Numbered from the stretch's first letter, positions 43,113 through 52,769 are shown. The stretch: DNA of 64,000 nucleotides from Myxococcus guangdongensis (GCF_024198255.1 NZ_JAJVKW010000023.1:62001-126000); one strand, 5' to 3'. Numbers and translations: made by a program. Notes: generated from the letters alone by a model not told the origin.

Positions 43113-45530
43113 GTGAACGTGTCGCTTCGCGCACTCGCCCTGGTGCTCGGCCTCGCGGGTGGCGCTGTCGCCCGGGCCGACACTCCCCCTCCCCCGCCGC
43201 CCACGGCGCAGCAATTGGAGCAGCGGCTGACGACGGTGGAGCGCCAGCTCCAGCTCGCCGAGGAGAGCCTTCGTCAGGTGGAGTCGAAGTACAGCCAGCA
43301 GCCGGAGCCCGACGAGGCGCAGGCGCGCGTGCGCCGCTACTCCGACGCGGAGATTCAGTACCTCCTGGGCGACTGGACCGCGGCCTCCGTCCACTTCTAC
43401 GACCTGGTGAGCGACCCGGAGTTCCGGAGCCACCCGCGGTACGCGGACGCGCTCTACTTCCTCGCGGACGCGCTGTACCAGCAGAAGAACGACGTGGGCG
43501 CGCGGCTGTACCTGCGCGAGCTGTTGTCGCTGCCCACGCCCTCGCCGCGCCACCGCGACGCGCTCGCGCGCTACCTGGCCATCAGCGGCCGGCTCAACCT
43601 CTACGACGACGTGGACACCTACGTGGAGCAGGCGCGCGGCCTGTTCGGCGGACAGCTCCCGGCGGACATCCAGTACGTCTACGCGAAGCGGCTCTTCCGT
43701 CGCACGGACCTGGCGCCTTCCGAGCGCATCGCCCACGCGAGGGCCGCCTTCGCGCCCCTGGCCCAGGCCCATGGCGGGCCCTACCAGTTGCAGGCGCGCT
43801 ACCACATGGCGGTGCTGTCGATGCAGGCGGGTGAGCTGCCCATCGCCATCCTCCAGTTGCAGCAGCTGCTCACGCCCGTGGAGGGCTCGGCCGTGACGAC
43901 GGCGCCGAAGACCCAGGGCAAGCCCCAGGTCCGCGCCACGGCGGACACGGACACCGAGCGCATCCGCGAGCTGGCGCTGATGTCGCTGGGACGCCTCTTG
44001 TACGAGGCGGGCCGCTTCGACGAGGCGCTCGACTGGTACGGTCGGGTGCCGCAGGAGAGCGAGTCGTTCCCGGAGTCGCTCTACGAAATCGCGTGGACCC
44101 AGGTGCGCAAGGGCAACCACCAGGAGGCCAAGAACGCCGTCGACATCCTGCTCCTGGTGTCGCCCGAGTCCAAGCTCGCGCCCGAGGCGAAGCTGCTGCG
44201 CGGCCACCTGCTCCAGAAGCTCAAGCGGTACGAGGAGGCCATCGCGTCGTACGACGAGCTCATCGGCACCTTCCGCCCGGAGCGCGACAAGGTGGATGTG
44301 CTCCTGCGCGCGAACCGTGACCCGGTGGCGTACTTCGAGCGACTCCTGGCGCGCACCGACTCCGTGCCTGACGTGCGCACGGTGCTGCCCCCGCTGGCGC
44401 TGAAGTACGCCTCCACCGAGCGCGAGGTGAGCAGCGCGATGAAGACGGTGGGCGACATCGACAAGGGGCGGAAGGGCACGCTCGAGGCGCGGGAGCTGGC
44501 CGCGCGCATCCTCACGGCGTTGGACACGCGCAAGCTGCAGACCTTCCCGGAGCTCCAGGAGGGCTTCACGCTGTCCGACTCCGTGGAGACGGCGAGCATC
44601 CAGGTCGAGGCCTCGCTGGTGGAGCTGGAGGGACTGTCCTTGGAGTCCTCGCTCACCGCCGACGAGCGCGCCCGGCTCGCGCCGCTGCGTCGTGAGCGAG
44701 AGGCGCTGGCCGTCCGCTTCGCCTCGATGCCCGCCACGCAGCAGGAGCTGGAGGAGCGGCTGCGGCGGATGCAGGCGCGCGTGGACGCGGTGGACCGCGA
44801 GGCCTTCCGACTGGGCGCGGAGGTGCAGGGTCTGCACGCCGTCGCGGCGGCGGTGCGCAAGTGGGTGGATGACACGCGGCTGCTCCGGCAGACACCTCCC
44901 GAGGAGGAGCAGGAGTTCCTCGTGCAGCTCCAGGCCGAGGTCCAGACGCTCAAGGACTTGCAGGGGGAGCTGGACCGCACGCGCGGACGGCTCGCCGATG
45001 AGCGCAACGGCGCGGCGGCGGCCCTCGCCGGGGAGCAGGCCATCCGCGGCCGGTTCGCGCAGGCGCTGCGAGCGGAGCATGAGGTGCTCGAGCAGGTCGA
45101 GAGACGACAGGCGCCCTCAGCAATCACGGCGCGCGCGCATGCGGTGCGCCAGCGCGGCGAGGCCTTGCGCGGCCGTGTCGCCCAGGCCCAGGGCGCGCTG
45201 CGTGGACGTGTGGAGAAGAAGGCCACGCGCATCCGCGCGAAGGTGGTGGCCGAGCAGCAGCTGCTCGAGCGCTACGAGGCCGAGGTGGCCGCGGTGGCCG
45301 GCAACGCGAAGCAGCTCGTGGGCCGCATCGCGTACGACAGCGTCCGGCGCGTGCGTCGACAGTTCTACGACCTGGTGCTCAAGGCGGACGTGGGTGTGGT
45401 GGACGTGGCCTTCACCGAGAAGCAGGACAAGACGACGTCCATCCAGAAGGTCTCCGCGCAGAAGGCCGAGGCCCTGCGCGCGCTCGACGCCGACTTCCGG
45501 GACGTGCTCACGTCGGAGGAGAGCCGGTGA
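43113..45530 (+). CDS. Periplasmic TPR/coiled-coil protein
   Basis: 805 residues from GTG 43113, with AGGGG seven bases upstream and a signal peptide (S-L-R-A-L-A-L-V-L-G-L-A-G-G-A-V-A-R-A). An alternative ATG at 43050 inside the previous gene would bury the signal. TPR-like helices cover about 75-420 (A-E-I-Q-Y-L-L-G-D-W-T, Y-A-D-A-L-Y-F-L-A-D-A-L), and long coiled coils about 500-760 (ELEERLRRMQARVDAVDREA). Resembles YbgF/periplasmic scaffold-type proteins. Its stop overlaps the next gene's start by one base. Confidence 0.78.
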   Translation: MNVSLRALALVLGLAGGAVARADTPPPPPPTAQQLEQRLTTVERQLQLAEESLRQVESKYSQQPEPDEAQARVRRYSDAEIQYLLGDWTAASVHFYDLVSDPEFRSHPRYADALYFLADALYQQKNDVGARLYLRELLSLPTPSPRHRDALARYLAISGRLNLYDDVDTYVEQARGLFGGQLPADIQYVYAKRLFRRTDLAPSERIAHARAAFAPLAQAHGGPYQLQARYHMAVLSMQAGELPIAILQLQQLLTPVEGSAVTTAPKTQGKPQVRATADTDTERIRELALMSLGRLLYEAGRFDEALDWYGRVPQESESFPESLYEIAWTQVRKGNHQEAKNAVDILLLVSPESKLAPEAKLLRGHLLQKLKRYEEAIASYDELIGTFRPERDKVDVLLRANRDPVAYFERLLARTDSVPDVRTVLPPLALKYASTEREVSSAMKTVGDIDKGRKGTLEARELAARILTALDTRKLQTFPELQEGFTLSDSVETASIQVEASLVELEGLSLESSLTADERARLAPLRREREALAVRFASMPATQQELEERLRRMQARVDAVDREAFRLGAEVQGLHAVAAAVRKWVDDTRLLRQTPPEEEQEFLVQLQAEVQTLKDLQGELDRTRGRLADERNGAAAALAGEQAIRGRFAQALRAEHEVLEQVERRQAPSAITARAHAVRQRGEALRGRVAQAQGALRGRVEKKATRIRAKVVAEQQLLERYEAEVAAVAGNAKQLVGRIAYDSVRRVRRQFYDLVLKADVGVVDVAFTEKQDKTTSIQKVSAQKAEALRALDADFRDVLTSEESR

Positions 45531-48500
45531 TGCGGCGCGTTCTCGCGGTGCTGCTCGCCCTGGCCTCGCTGCCCGCCGCCGCCCAGGCGACGGAGGCTCC
45601 CGCCCAGGCCACGAGCCCGTCGGACCCGCAGGCCCCCAGCCCCTCGGGTGCGCCCGCGCGGGACTACCTGAATGGCCTGGGTCGCTCGCCGGACGAGGAG
45701 CTGTTGCTCCAGGACGTCAGTCGCGCCCTGCGCACGTACGACGAGGAGTCGCGCGAGTTCAGCCGCGACGTGCAGGGGCTGATGGAGCACCGGTACGAGC
45801 AGAAGCGGGACTCGCTCGCGTCCTCGTACGAGAAGGTCATCCGTGACTTCGAGGCCCAGGAGCGCAAGGAGCGGATGGAGGCCATCGTCCGCTTCGAGGA
45901 GTTCCTGCGCCGCTACCCCAGCGAGCCGCGCTACACGCCCGACGTGATGTTCCGCCTCGCGGAGCTCTATTACGAGCGCTCGCAGGACGAGCACCAGCTG
46001 GCGATGAAGGAGTATCGCGACCGGCTGGAGATCCACGACAAGAACCCCGACGGCACGGCGTTCCCCGTGGAGCCGAAGAAGGACTACGCGGACTCCATCG
46101 CGCTGTATCGCCGGCTGCTGAAGGAGTATCCGGACTACCGCTTCAACGATGGCGCGTCCTACCTCCTGGGCTACTGCCTGGAGGAACAGGAGCAGGTGGA
46201 GGAGAGCTTCCTCGCCTATCAACAGCTCATCGCGCGCTATCCGCGCAGCCGCTTCGCCACCGAGGCGTGGGTGCGCATCGGCGAGTACTGGTTCGAGAAC
46301 TACAAGGACCCGCAGGCGCTGCCGCGCGCGGCGCAGGCCTTCGAGGCCGCCTCCCGCGACACGCTCCATCCGCTCTACGACAAGGCCCTCTACAAGCTGG
46401 GCTGGACGTACTACCGGATGGACCGATTCGACGAGGGCGTGGAGTCCTTCCTCACGCTGGTGGACTTCTACCAGGCCCAGGCCGTGGCCCAGGGCAACGC
46501 CGAGGTGGGCGGAGACCTGCGCGACGAGGCCCTCCAGTACGTGGCCATCTCGCTCGCGGACGAGACGTGGGGCGGACTGCCGCGCGCGAAGTCGCTGTTC
46601 ACCCGGCGCGCCGGGCGGCCCTACGAGGCGGACGTCTACCGCCGCCTGGGGCACGTGTACTTCGACCAGACGAACTACGCGTCCGCCATCGCCGCCTATC
46701 GCCAGGTGCTGGAGAAGGAGCCGCTGACGCCCGACGCGCCCGAGCTCCAGCAGCGCATCGTGCAGTCCTACGAGCGCGACCGGATGATGGCGGAGTCCTT
46801 CGCCGAGTCGGAGAAGCTGGCCACCCGTTATCAGCCCGGCACCGCGTGGCACTCGAAGAACATGGGCGACCCGGACGCGGTCTCCCGCGCCACCACGCTC
46901 GTCGAGAAGAGCCTCTACACCACCGCCACCTTCCACCATCAGCAGGCGCTGGTGTTCAAGAAGGAGGGCCGCTTCGAGCAGGCACAGGCGGGCTTCGCCA
47001 CCGCGGCGCGCTCGTATGGCACGTACCTGGAGCGCTTCCCGCGCAGCAAGAGCGCGGGCGAGATGCGCTTCTATTACGCCGAGTGCCTCTACTTCTCGTT
47101 CCAGTTCGCCGAGGCCGCGCAGGCCTACGAGCGGGTGCGCGACACCGGCGAGAGCGTGAAGCACCGGGACGACGCGGCGCACAGCGCGGTGCTCGCGTGG
47201 CAGCAGCTCCTCGCCCAGGAGCAGCAGGCTGGCAAGGCGCCGAAGCTCGAGGTGCTGCGCTCCAGTGAGCGGCCGGAGGGCTCCGCGGTGAAGCCCGTGC
47301 CGCTGACGCCCACGGAGGCGAAGCTGGTGTCCGCGTCGGACCGGTACGCCGCGCTGCTGCCGCGCGACGCGAAGGCGCCGGGCATCGCGTACAAGGCCGC
47401 GGAGCTGTACTACGCGCACGACGACTTCCCCGAGGCGCGCAAGCGCTTCGAGCGCATCATCCAGACGTGGCCGAAGAACGAGGTGGCCCGCTACGCCACC
47501 AACCTCACCGTCGAGTCCTTCCTCATCGACAAGGACTGGCGCAGCGTGGAGGAGGTCAGCGCCCGGCTGGCCAGCAACGCGCAGGTCATCGAGCCGTCCA
47601 GCGAGCTCCACCAACAGCTCGTGAAGTTCAAGCTCGCGGGCCGCTTCAAGCTGGCCGACCAGCTGCTCGCCGAGGGCAAGTACGAGGAGGCGGCGCGCAA
47701 GTACACGCAGCTCGTCGACGAGGCGCCCCGGCACGAGTTCGCGGACAAGGCGCTGAACAACGCGGCCGTCGCCCACGAGAACACGCGGCGGTTCGACTCC
47801 GCGCTCAAGCTCTACGAGCGCATCTACCGCGAGTACCCGTCCTCTCCGCTCGCGGACGCGGCGCTGTTCCGCGTGGCCGTCAACGCGGAGAAGTCCTACG
47901 ACTTCGACAAGGCCGTCGTCAGCTACCAGAAGCTGGTGAAGGACTACCCCAAGTCGAAGGACCGTGAGGCGGCGCTCTTCAACACCGCGCGCCTGCTGGA
48001 GGGGCAGCAGCGCTACTCGGAGGCCGCGGCCACGTTCATCCGCTACGCGGAGCTGTTCCCCTCCGCCGAGGACGCGCCGAAGAACCAGTACCGCGCCGCC
48101 GTCCTGCTGGAGAAGCAGGGGGATGCGCGCGGCGAGGTGCGCGCGCTCCAGGAGTTCGTGCGCAAGTACGCGAACAAGTCCGCGCAGGTGGAGCTGGTCG
48201 TGGACGCCCACCGGCGCATGGGTGACGCGAACCAGAAGCTCGGCAACGAGAAGCAGGCGCAGAAGGACTACACCCAGGCGGCGAACGAGTTCGACCGACG
48301 CAAGCTCAAGCCGGACACGCATCCGCTCGCGGCGAACGCGGCGGCATATGGACGCTTCCAGTTGGCGGAGGCGCAGCTTCGCCAGTTCGACAAGCTGAAG
48401 ATTGGCGGCTGGGGCAAGACGCTGGTGCGCAGCTTCGCGGTGAAGCGCGCGGGCGTGAAGACGGTGAAGGACGCGTACGCGCGCGTGTATCCGTACAAGC

Positions 48501-48916
48501 AGCTCGAGTGGTCTCTCGCGGCGGCCTATCGGTCCGGCTATGCGCTGGAGCGCTTCGCGAACACCATCATCGAGACGCCCGTGCCGCCGGACGTGAAGCG
48601 GCTGGGTGAAGAGGCGGTGGTGACGTACCAGGACCTGCTCGCACAGAACACGGCGGAGCTGGAGGACGCCGCGGTGGAGAGCTACGCGGTGGCGCTCGCG
48701 GAGGCCCGGAAGAATCGCGTGTCCAACGAGTGGACCCGGCGCACGCTGGAGGCCCTCAACCGCTTCCGTCCGAAGGAGTACCCGGTGCTCAAGGAGCCCA
48801 AGCAGGCCCTCGCGTCCGAGGCCGCCTATCCGGAAGGACTCATCGGCCACGTGAGCGGCCCGCCCCGACCCTCTCCCGAAGACGAGCGCCGCATCACCGG
48901 GGGAGCCAAGCCGTGA
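45530..48916 (+). CDS. Large periplasmic TPR protein
   Basis: 1128 residues, ATG 45530 overlapping the previous stop (TGATG) after GGAGGAG. N-terminal signal (R-R-V-L-A-V-L-L-A-L-A-S-L-P-A-A-A-Q-A). About 18 TPR-like repeats across nearly the full length (F-R-L-A-E-L-Y-Y-E-R-S, Y-D-K-A-L-Y-K-L-G-W-T-Y-Y, R-V-A-V-N-A-E-K-S-Y). No catalytic motif. Periplasmic scaffold. Its TGA overlaps the GTG of the repeat-array ORF (48913-48916). Confidence 0.8.
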   Translation: MRRVLAVLLALASLPAAAQATEAPAQATSPSDPQAPSPSGAPARDYLNGLGRSPDEELLLQDVSRALRTYDEESREFSRDVQGLMEHRYEQKRDSLASSYEKVIRDFEAQERKERMEAIVRFEEFLRRYPSEPRYTPDVMFRLAELYYERSQDEHQLAMKEYRDRLEIHDKNPDGTAFPVEPKKDYADSIALYRRLLKEYPDYRFNDGASYLLGYCLEEQEQVEESFLAYQQLIARYPRSRFATEAWVRIGEYWFENYKDPQALPRAAQAFEAASRDTLHPLYDKALYKLGWTYYRMDRFDEGVESFLTLVDFYQAQAVAQGNAEVGGDLRDEALQYVAISLADETWGGLPRAKSLFTRRAGRPYEADVYRRLGHVYFDQTNYASAIAAYRQVLEKEPLTPDAPELQQRIVQSYERDRMMAESFAESEKLATRYQPGTAWHSKNMGDPDAVSRATTLVEKSLYTTATFHHQQALVFKKEGRFEQAQAGFATAARSYGTYLERFPRSKSAGEMRFYYAECLYFSFQFAEAAQAYERVRDTGESVKHRDDAAHSAVLAWQQLLAQEQQAGKAPKLEVLRSSERPEGSAVKPVPLTPTEAKLVSASDRYAALLPRDAKAPGIAYKAAELYYAHDDFPEARKRFERIIQTWPKNEVARYATNLTVESFLIDKDWRSVEEVSARLASNAQVIEPSSELHQQLVKFKLAGRFKLADQLLAEGKYEEAARKYTQLVDEAPRHEFADKALNNAAVAHENTRRFDSALKLYERIYREYPSSPLADAALFRVAVNAEKSYDFDKAVVSYQKLVKDYPKSKDREAALFNTARLLEGQQRYSEAAATFIRYAELFPSAEDAPKNQYRAAVLLEKQGDARGEVRALQEFVRKYANKSAQVELVVDAHRRMGDANQKLGNEKQAQKDYTQAANEFDRRKLKPDTHPLAANAAAYGRFQLAEAQLRQFDKLKIGGWGKTLVRSFAVKRAGVKTVKDAYARVYPYKQLEWSLAAAYRSGYALERFANTIIETPVPPDVKRLGEEAVVTYQDLLAQNTAELEDAAVESYAVALAEARKNRVSNEWTRRTLEALNRFRPKEYPVLKEPKQALASEAAYPEGLIGHVSGPPRPSPEDERRITGGAKP

Positions 48917-49461
48917 GCGGCATGCCTCTCACGCCAGGACGTGCGGTCCTCACCGCCGGAGGTGGCCAGACCGTGCGCCTCCCGGGCCCCCTCGCCGGTG
49001 TCTCGGCCCTCACTGTTGAACGGCCCCAGGCAGTGAGCGTCACGGGGCACCTGCCGGAGGATTCGGCCCTCATCGCCGGAGGTGGCCAAACCAGGGGCGT
49101 CATGCCGCGCACGCCCACGTTCGCTGCCCTCTCCGCCAGAGAATGGCCCCAGGCAGTGAGCGTCACGCGGCACCTGCCGGAGGATTCGGCCCTCATCGCC
49201 GGAGGTGGTCAAACCAGGGGCGTCATGCCGCGCACGCCCACGTTCGCTGCCCTCTCCGCCAGAGAATGGCCCCAGGCAGTGAGCGTCACGCGGCACCTGC
49301 CGGAGGATTCGGCCCTCATCGCCGGAGGTGGCCAAACCAGGGGCGTCATGCCGCGCACGCCCACGTTCGCTGCCCTCTCCGCCAGAAGGCCCCAGGCCGT
49401 GAGCCGCATGCCACGTGCACAGGGGTCCGCCACCCTCACCACCGAGGGTCCCGGGCAATGA
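48913..49461 (+). CDS. Repeat-derived ORF, nine 20-residue units
   Basis: 182 codons from a GTG that overlaps the stop of the previous TPR gene (GTGA). It is made only of copies of a 20-residue unit of the form V-S-x-M-P-R-T-P-x-x-x-A-L-x-A-G-G-G-Q-T. That unit is the N-terminus of the lipoprotein gene beginning at 49577. The stop (49459-49461) in turn overlaps the ATG of the next mini-ORF. The frame stays open without stops across nine units, so it can be translated, but whether the product is stable or just couples translation is unknown. Confidence 0.45.
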   Translation: MSGMPLTPGRAVLTAGGGQTVRLPGPLAGVSALTVERPQAVSVTGHLPEDSALIAGGGQTRGVMPRTPTFAALSAREWPQAVSVTRHLPEDSALIAGGGQTRGVMPRTPTFAALSAREWPQAVSVTRHLPEDSALIAGGGQTRGVMPRTPTFAALSARRPQAVSRMPRAQGSATLTTEGPGQ

Positions 49462-49580
49462 GCGTCATCGCTCCCACGATTGGGGACTCGGTCCTCACCG
49501 CCGTAGGTGGCCAGACCGCGAGCTTCTTGCCACGCGCGCCCAGATCCGCTGCCCTCATCACTGGAGGGGCTCCGCCGTGA
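49458..49580 (+). CDS. 40-residue mini-ORF linking the array to the lipoprotein
   Basis: ATG 49458 overlaps the previous stop (ATGA) and its own TGA (49578-49580) overlaps the GTG start of the lipoprotein. Its length, 123 bases including the stop, equals exactly one long period of the array. The sequence is two repeat units. Likely a translational coupler rather than a functional protein. Confidence 0.4.
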   Translation: MSVIAPTIGDSVLTAVGGQTASFLPRAPRSAALITGGAPP

Positions 49581-51091
49581 GCTTCGTGCCACGCACGCCC
49601 GGGGCCTCGGCCCTCACCGCGCTGTTCCTCTCATCGGGGCTGTGGTTGTCCGCGTGCACCTCCGCGCCGGAGACACGTCCCACGCAGGATGCGTCCGCGC
49701 CCATCGCCCAGGACACGGTGGCGAAGGCACCTCCCGTCGTCGAGCCGCCTCGTCGGAGCGCCGCCGAGGACTTCGACCAGGCAGTGGCCATCGCCCGGAC
49801 GGGCGAGCTGACGGCGGCCGAAACAGCGCTGCGTGCCCTGGTGACGCAGGAGCCGAAGCTCGACTACGCGTGGACCAACCTGGGCATCGTCCAGGAGCGA
49901 CTGGGCAAGCACGATGACGCGGAGCGCTCGTATCGCCAGGCGCTCGCGCTCGCACCCGAGCAACAGTCCGCGTGGGACTGCCTGACGCGCCTGTACGGCC
50001 GCACGGGCCGCTCCGCCGCGCTGGAGACGGAGCTGCGCGGGCTCCTGGAGACGAAGCAGGACTCGGTGACGCTGCGCACGGCGCTGGCCGTCACGCTGCT
50101 CCAGCAGAAGAAGCTGGAGCCCGCGGCCACCGAGGCGAAGCGCGCGCTCAAGGGCGATGAGCGACACACTCACGCCATGCAGGTCCTCGCGCAGGTGTAC
50201 TACCGCGAGGGCAAGCACGAGCTGGCGCGCATGGTGCTCGAGAACGCACGCGACATCGCGCCCGCGGACGCCGCCACCCGCAACGCGCTCGGGCTGGTGT
50301 ACCTGGCGCTGAACGTCAGGCCGCAGGCACTGGAGGAGTTCAAGGAATCCGCCAGGCTGCGGCCCGACTTCGCCGAGGCTCGCAACAACTTCGGCGCGAT
50401 GCTCAACGAGGCACAGGACTACGCCGCCGCGGTGACGGAGCTGGAGGCCGCCGTGCGGTCCGCTCCAGACTTCGCCGCCGCGCGCCTCAACCTGGGCAAT
50501 GCCTACCGAGGCACTGGCGACTTCGAGCGCGCCAAGGCCGCCTACGAGCATGTACTCGAGCTGCGCCCGCAGCAGCCCGACCCGCTGTTCAACCTCGCCA
50601 TCCTGTACCTCGATGTGGAGCCCCCGGGCGGGGACCCCGTCGGGCGATACAAGACGGCGCTCACCTACTTCGAGCGCTACGAGGCCCAGGGCGGCAAGGA
50701 CGACCGCATCCCCCAGTACACCAAGGATGCGCGCAAGAGCATCGAGCGTGAGGAGCGGCGCCTCGAACGCGAGCGCAAGGATCAGCTCCGCAAGGCCGCC
50801 GAGTTGGAGAAGGCGCAGAAAGAGGCCGCGAAGCAGGCCCCAGATGCCACGGTGACCGCGCCGGCCGCGAACGCATCGACGACCTCCCCCGCGAGCCCCA
50901 CGCCCCCTCCCGCCCAGTCCGACACACACGCCCCCACGGACTCGGCCCGGTCACCCATGACACCCGGAACCACCGCCCCCAGCGCGGTGTCCCAGCCTGG
51001 AACCCAGGCCACTCCTCCTCCGGCCGAGAGCCCCCCTGCCCCCACGCCCGCGAAGGCCGGCTCGGGTAAGCTGGCCGACGACAGGAACTGA
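49577..51091 (+). CDS. TPR lipoprotein
   Basis: 504 residues from GTG 49577, preceded by GGAGGGG. Lipobox: L-W-L-S-A-C at about residue 27, after V-S-F-V-P-R-T-P-G-A-S-A-L-T-A-L-F-L-S-S-G; the first 16 residues are the repeat-array unit. About eight TPRs (residues 60-390; TNLGIVQERLGKHDDAERSY, NALGLVYLALNVRPQALEEF), then a Lys/Glu coiled coil and a Pro/Ala/Thr-rich tail. An outer-membrane-anchored scaffold is likely. Followed after 7 bases by a small periplasmic protein. Confidence 0.85.
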   Translation: MSFVPRTPGASALTALFLSSGLWLSACTSAPETRPTQDASAPIAQDTVAKAPPVVEPPRRSAAEDFDQAVAIARTGELTAAETALRALVTQEPKLDYAWTNLGIVQERLGKHDDAERSYRQALALAPEQQSAWDCLTRLYGRTGRSAALETELRGLLETKQDSVTLRTALAVTLLQQKKLEPAATEAKRALKGDERHTHAMQVLAQVYYREGKHELARMVLENARDIAPADAATRNALGLVYLALNVRPQALEEFKESARLRPDFAEARNNFGAMLNEAQDYAAAVTELEAAVRSAPDFAAARLNLGNAYRGTGDFERAKAAYEHVLELRPQQPDPLFNLAILYLDVEPPGGDPVGRYKTALTYFERYEAQGGKDDRIPQYTKDARKSIEREERRLERERKDQLRKAAELEKAQKEAAKQAPDATVTAPAANASTTSPASPTPPPAQSDTHAPTDSARSPMTPGTTAPSAVSQPGTQATPPPAESPPAPTPAKAGSGKLADDRN

Positions 51092-51098
51092 GACCTCC

Positions 51099-51392
51099 AT
51101 GCGTGCCCTTCTCACCCTCTTCGTGCTGCTCGCCGCCGGGCCCGTGCTCGCACAGGACAAGTCCTCCGCCACGAGCACCGCGCAGCAGACCTCGGCCACC
51201 ACCGAGGCCGCCGCCGCGAAGAAGGCCCCTCGCAAGGTCATCCGCCTGGACGCGCTCACCGTCGAGGGACGCATCCAGAAGCCCCAGGCCTTCTACATCC
51301 TCCCCCGCTCCAACCTGAGCTTCGACGAACTCAACCGCACGGAGAGCTTCGTGCCCAAGGTCGAGAAGAGCGTCGAGCAGGAGCCCTTCTAG
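51099..51392 (+). CDS. Small periplasmic protein
   Basis: 97 residues, ATG 51099. Signal peptide with A-G-P-V-L-A-Q cleavage site (about residue 19), a Ser/Thr/Ala stretch, then K-V-I-R-L-D-A-L-T-V-E-G-R-I-Q-K-P-Q and F-D-E-L-N-R-T-E-S-F. The R-L-D-x-x-x-V-x-G-x-I-x-x-P-Q core is reminiscent of small proteins found beside AgmX/PglI genes. It starts seven bases after the TPR lipoprotein stop and ends three bases before the FHA/TonB-like gene, so it is in the same transcript. Confidence 0.75.
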   Translation: MRALLTLFVLLAAGPVLAQDKSSATSTAQQTSATTEAAAAKKAPRKVIRLDALTVEGRIQKPQAFYILPRSNLSFDELNRTESFVPKVEKSVEQEPF

Positions 51393-51395
51393 TCC

Positions 51396-52736
51396 ATGGC
51401 AGCCCCTTCGCCAGCCAAGCTGCTCCGCGTCGGCCTCATCCAGAACGGCCAGATCGTCGAGGAGCACCACGTCCGACGTGAGACCGTCACCATCGGCCAC
51501 GACGCGCGCAACACCATCGTCCTGCCCGCCTCGGACGACAGGCCCGCGCGCTTCAGCGTCTTCGAGAACCAGGGCCAGCAGTTCCAGCTCGTCATCAACG
51601 AGTCCATGAAGGGCCGCGTCAACCTCGGCTCCTCCGACGTGGACTTCGATGCGCTGCGCTCCCAGGGACTCGCCTCGCGCCGCGGCGACCTCTACGTCCT
51701 GCCGCTGCAGGAGACCGCCCGCGGCAAGGTGGAGCTGGGCGACGCCACCCTCTTCTTCCAGTTCGTCACGCCCCCCGCCGAGGAGGACCGTCCGCTCCTC
51801 CCCTCGGACGTGCGCGTCAGCCGCTGGAAGACGATGGACCGCGTCTTCTTCGGCATCCTCGCCATCTCGCTCCTGGTCCACTTCTCCGGCGCCGCCATCA
51901 TCCTCTCCGCCGAGGCGCCCAAGGAGCAGGAGCTCGCGTTGGATCAGCTCGATGACCGCTTCGTGCGCGCCATCATCCCCCAGCGCCCCATCGAGACGCC
52001 CAAGCCCACCGCGCCCGGCCCCGCCGAGGCCCCCAAGGAAGAGCCCAAGACGGCCGAGGCCGCCGGAGACAAGCCCGCCGAAGCGAAGCCCGCCACCCGG
52101 GCCGCCGCCGAGCACCACGCGGAGATGGTGAAGAAGGTCTCCGACAAGGGCCTCTTGAAGATGCTCGGCTCGAAGGGCTCGGGCACCGGCGCCTTCCAGG
52201 ACGTGCTGGGCGGCGCCAACGGCGGCAACGACATCGTCGCGGCCCTCCAGGGCGCCGGCGGCGTGGGCGTGGCCAACGAGGCCTCCGTGGGCAAGGGCAA
52301 CGGCCCCCGCGGCGGCGGCACCGGCACCGTGACGGGCATCGGCGAGCTGGGCACCCAGGGCGGCGGCAAGGTCGACCTGGGCACCAAGAAGGAAGTCGAC
52401 GTGAAGGGCCGCGTGCAGGACGCCGCCCCGGAGGTCGACAGCTCCGACGTGGACCGCGACGCGCTCGCCCGCTACGTGCGCGCGCGCAAGGGCGCCATCC
52501 AGAGCTGCTACGAGAAGGAGCTCAAGCGAAACCCCAACCTCAAGGGCAAGGTGGTGGTGCGCTTCTCCATCACCCCCTCGGGGCGCGTGGGCGACTTCGA
52601 CATCGACGAGAACACGCTCGGCAACGAGGCCGTGGCCAGTTGCATCCGCGCCGCCATCCGCGCCTGGGTGTTCCCCTTCAAGCCCGACTCGGACGCCACC
52701 GTTTCCTACCCCTTCGTCTTCTCGCCGACGGGGTAG
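51396..52736 (+). CDS. FHA-like/membrane/AgmX-PglI C-terminal-domain protein (GltG-like architecture)
   Basis: 446 residues, ATG 51396. N-terminal FHA-like beta domain (V-T-I-G-H-D-A-R-N-T-I-V-L-P-A, about 25-110), one membrane helix (V-F-F-G-I-L-A-I-S-L-L-V-H-F-S-G-A-A-I-I, about 150-170), a Pro/Ala/Glu then Gly-rich periplasmic spacer, and a C-terminal TonB-like AgmX/PglI domain with the paired cysteines (I-Q-S-C-Y-E-K and A-S-C-I-R). This is the architecture of the gliding protein GltG and its spore-coat relative; I cannot say it is the orthologue. A phospho-peptide-reading domain inside and a TonB-like domain outside fits a trans-envelope coupling role. Confidence 0.88.
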   Translation: MAAPSPAKLLRVGLIQNGQIVEEHHVRRETVTIGHDARNTIVLPASDDRPARFSVFENQGQQFQLVINESMKGRVNLGSSDVDFDALRSQGLASRRGDLYVLPLQETARGKVELGDATLFFQFVTPPAEEDRPLLPSDVRVSRWKTMDRVFFGILAISLLVHFSGAAIILSAEAPKEQELALDQLDDRFVRAIIPQRPIETPKPTAPGPAEAPKEEPKTAEAAGDKPAEAKPATRAAAEHHAEMVKKVSDKGLLKMLGSKGSGTGAFQDVLGGANGGNDIVAALQGAGGVGVANEASVGKGNGPRGGGTGTVTGIGELGTQGGGKVDLGTKKEVDVKGRVQDAAPEVDSSDVDRDALARYVRARKGAIQSCYEKELKRNPNLKGKVVVRFSITPSGRVGDFDIDENTLGNEAVASCIRAAIRAWVFPFKPDSDATVSYPFVFSPTG

Positions 52737-52769
52737 GCTCCACGTCCGAGCCCGGGCTCCGAGGGGACC

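Larger units (their letters stand above)
48913..49636. repeat. Tandem array of a 60-base translation-start unit, 12 copies
   Basis: Unit starts: 48913, 48973, 49033, 49093, 49156, 49216, 49279, 49339, 49399, 49458, 49518 and 49577. Spacing is 60 or 63 bases (in frame), but 59 at the two points where a stop/start overlap arises. A larger 123-base period repeats almost exactly at 49022, 49145 and 49268. Most units carry a GGAGG followed by an (A/G)TG-AGC start-like hexamer. The last copy is the real start of the TPR lipoprotein. Confidence 0.85.

Noticed and set aside
48913..49580. CRISPR-like regular repeats
   Set aside because: Copies run head to tail without unique spacers, keep a reading frame, and match the start of the neighbouring gene.
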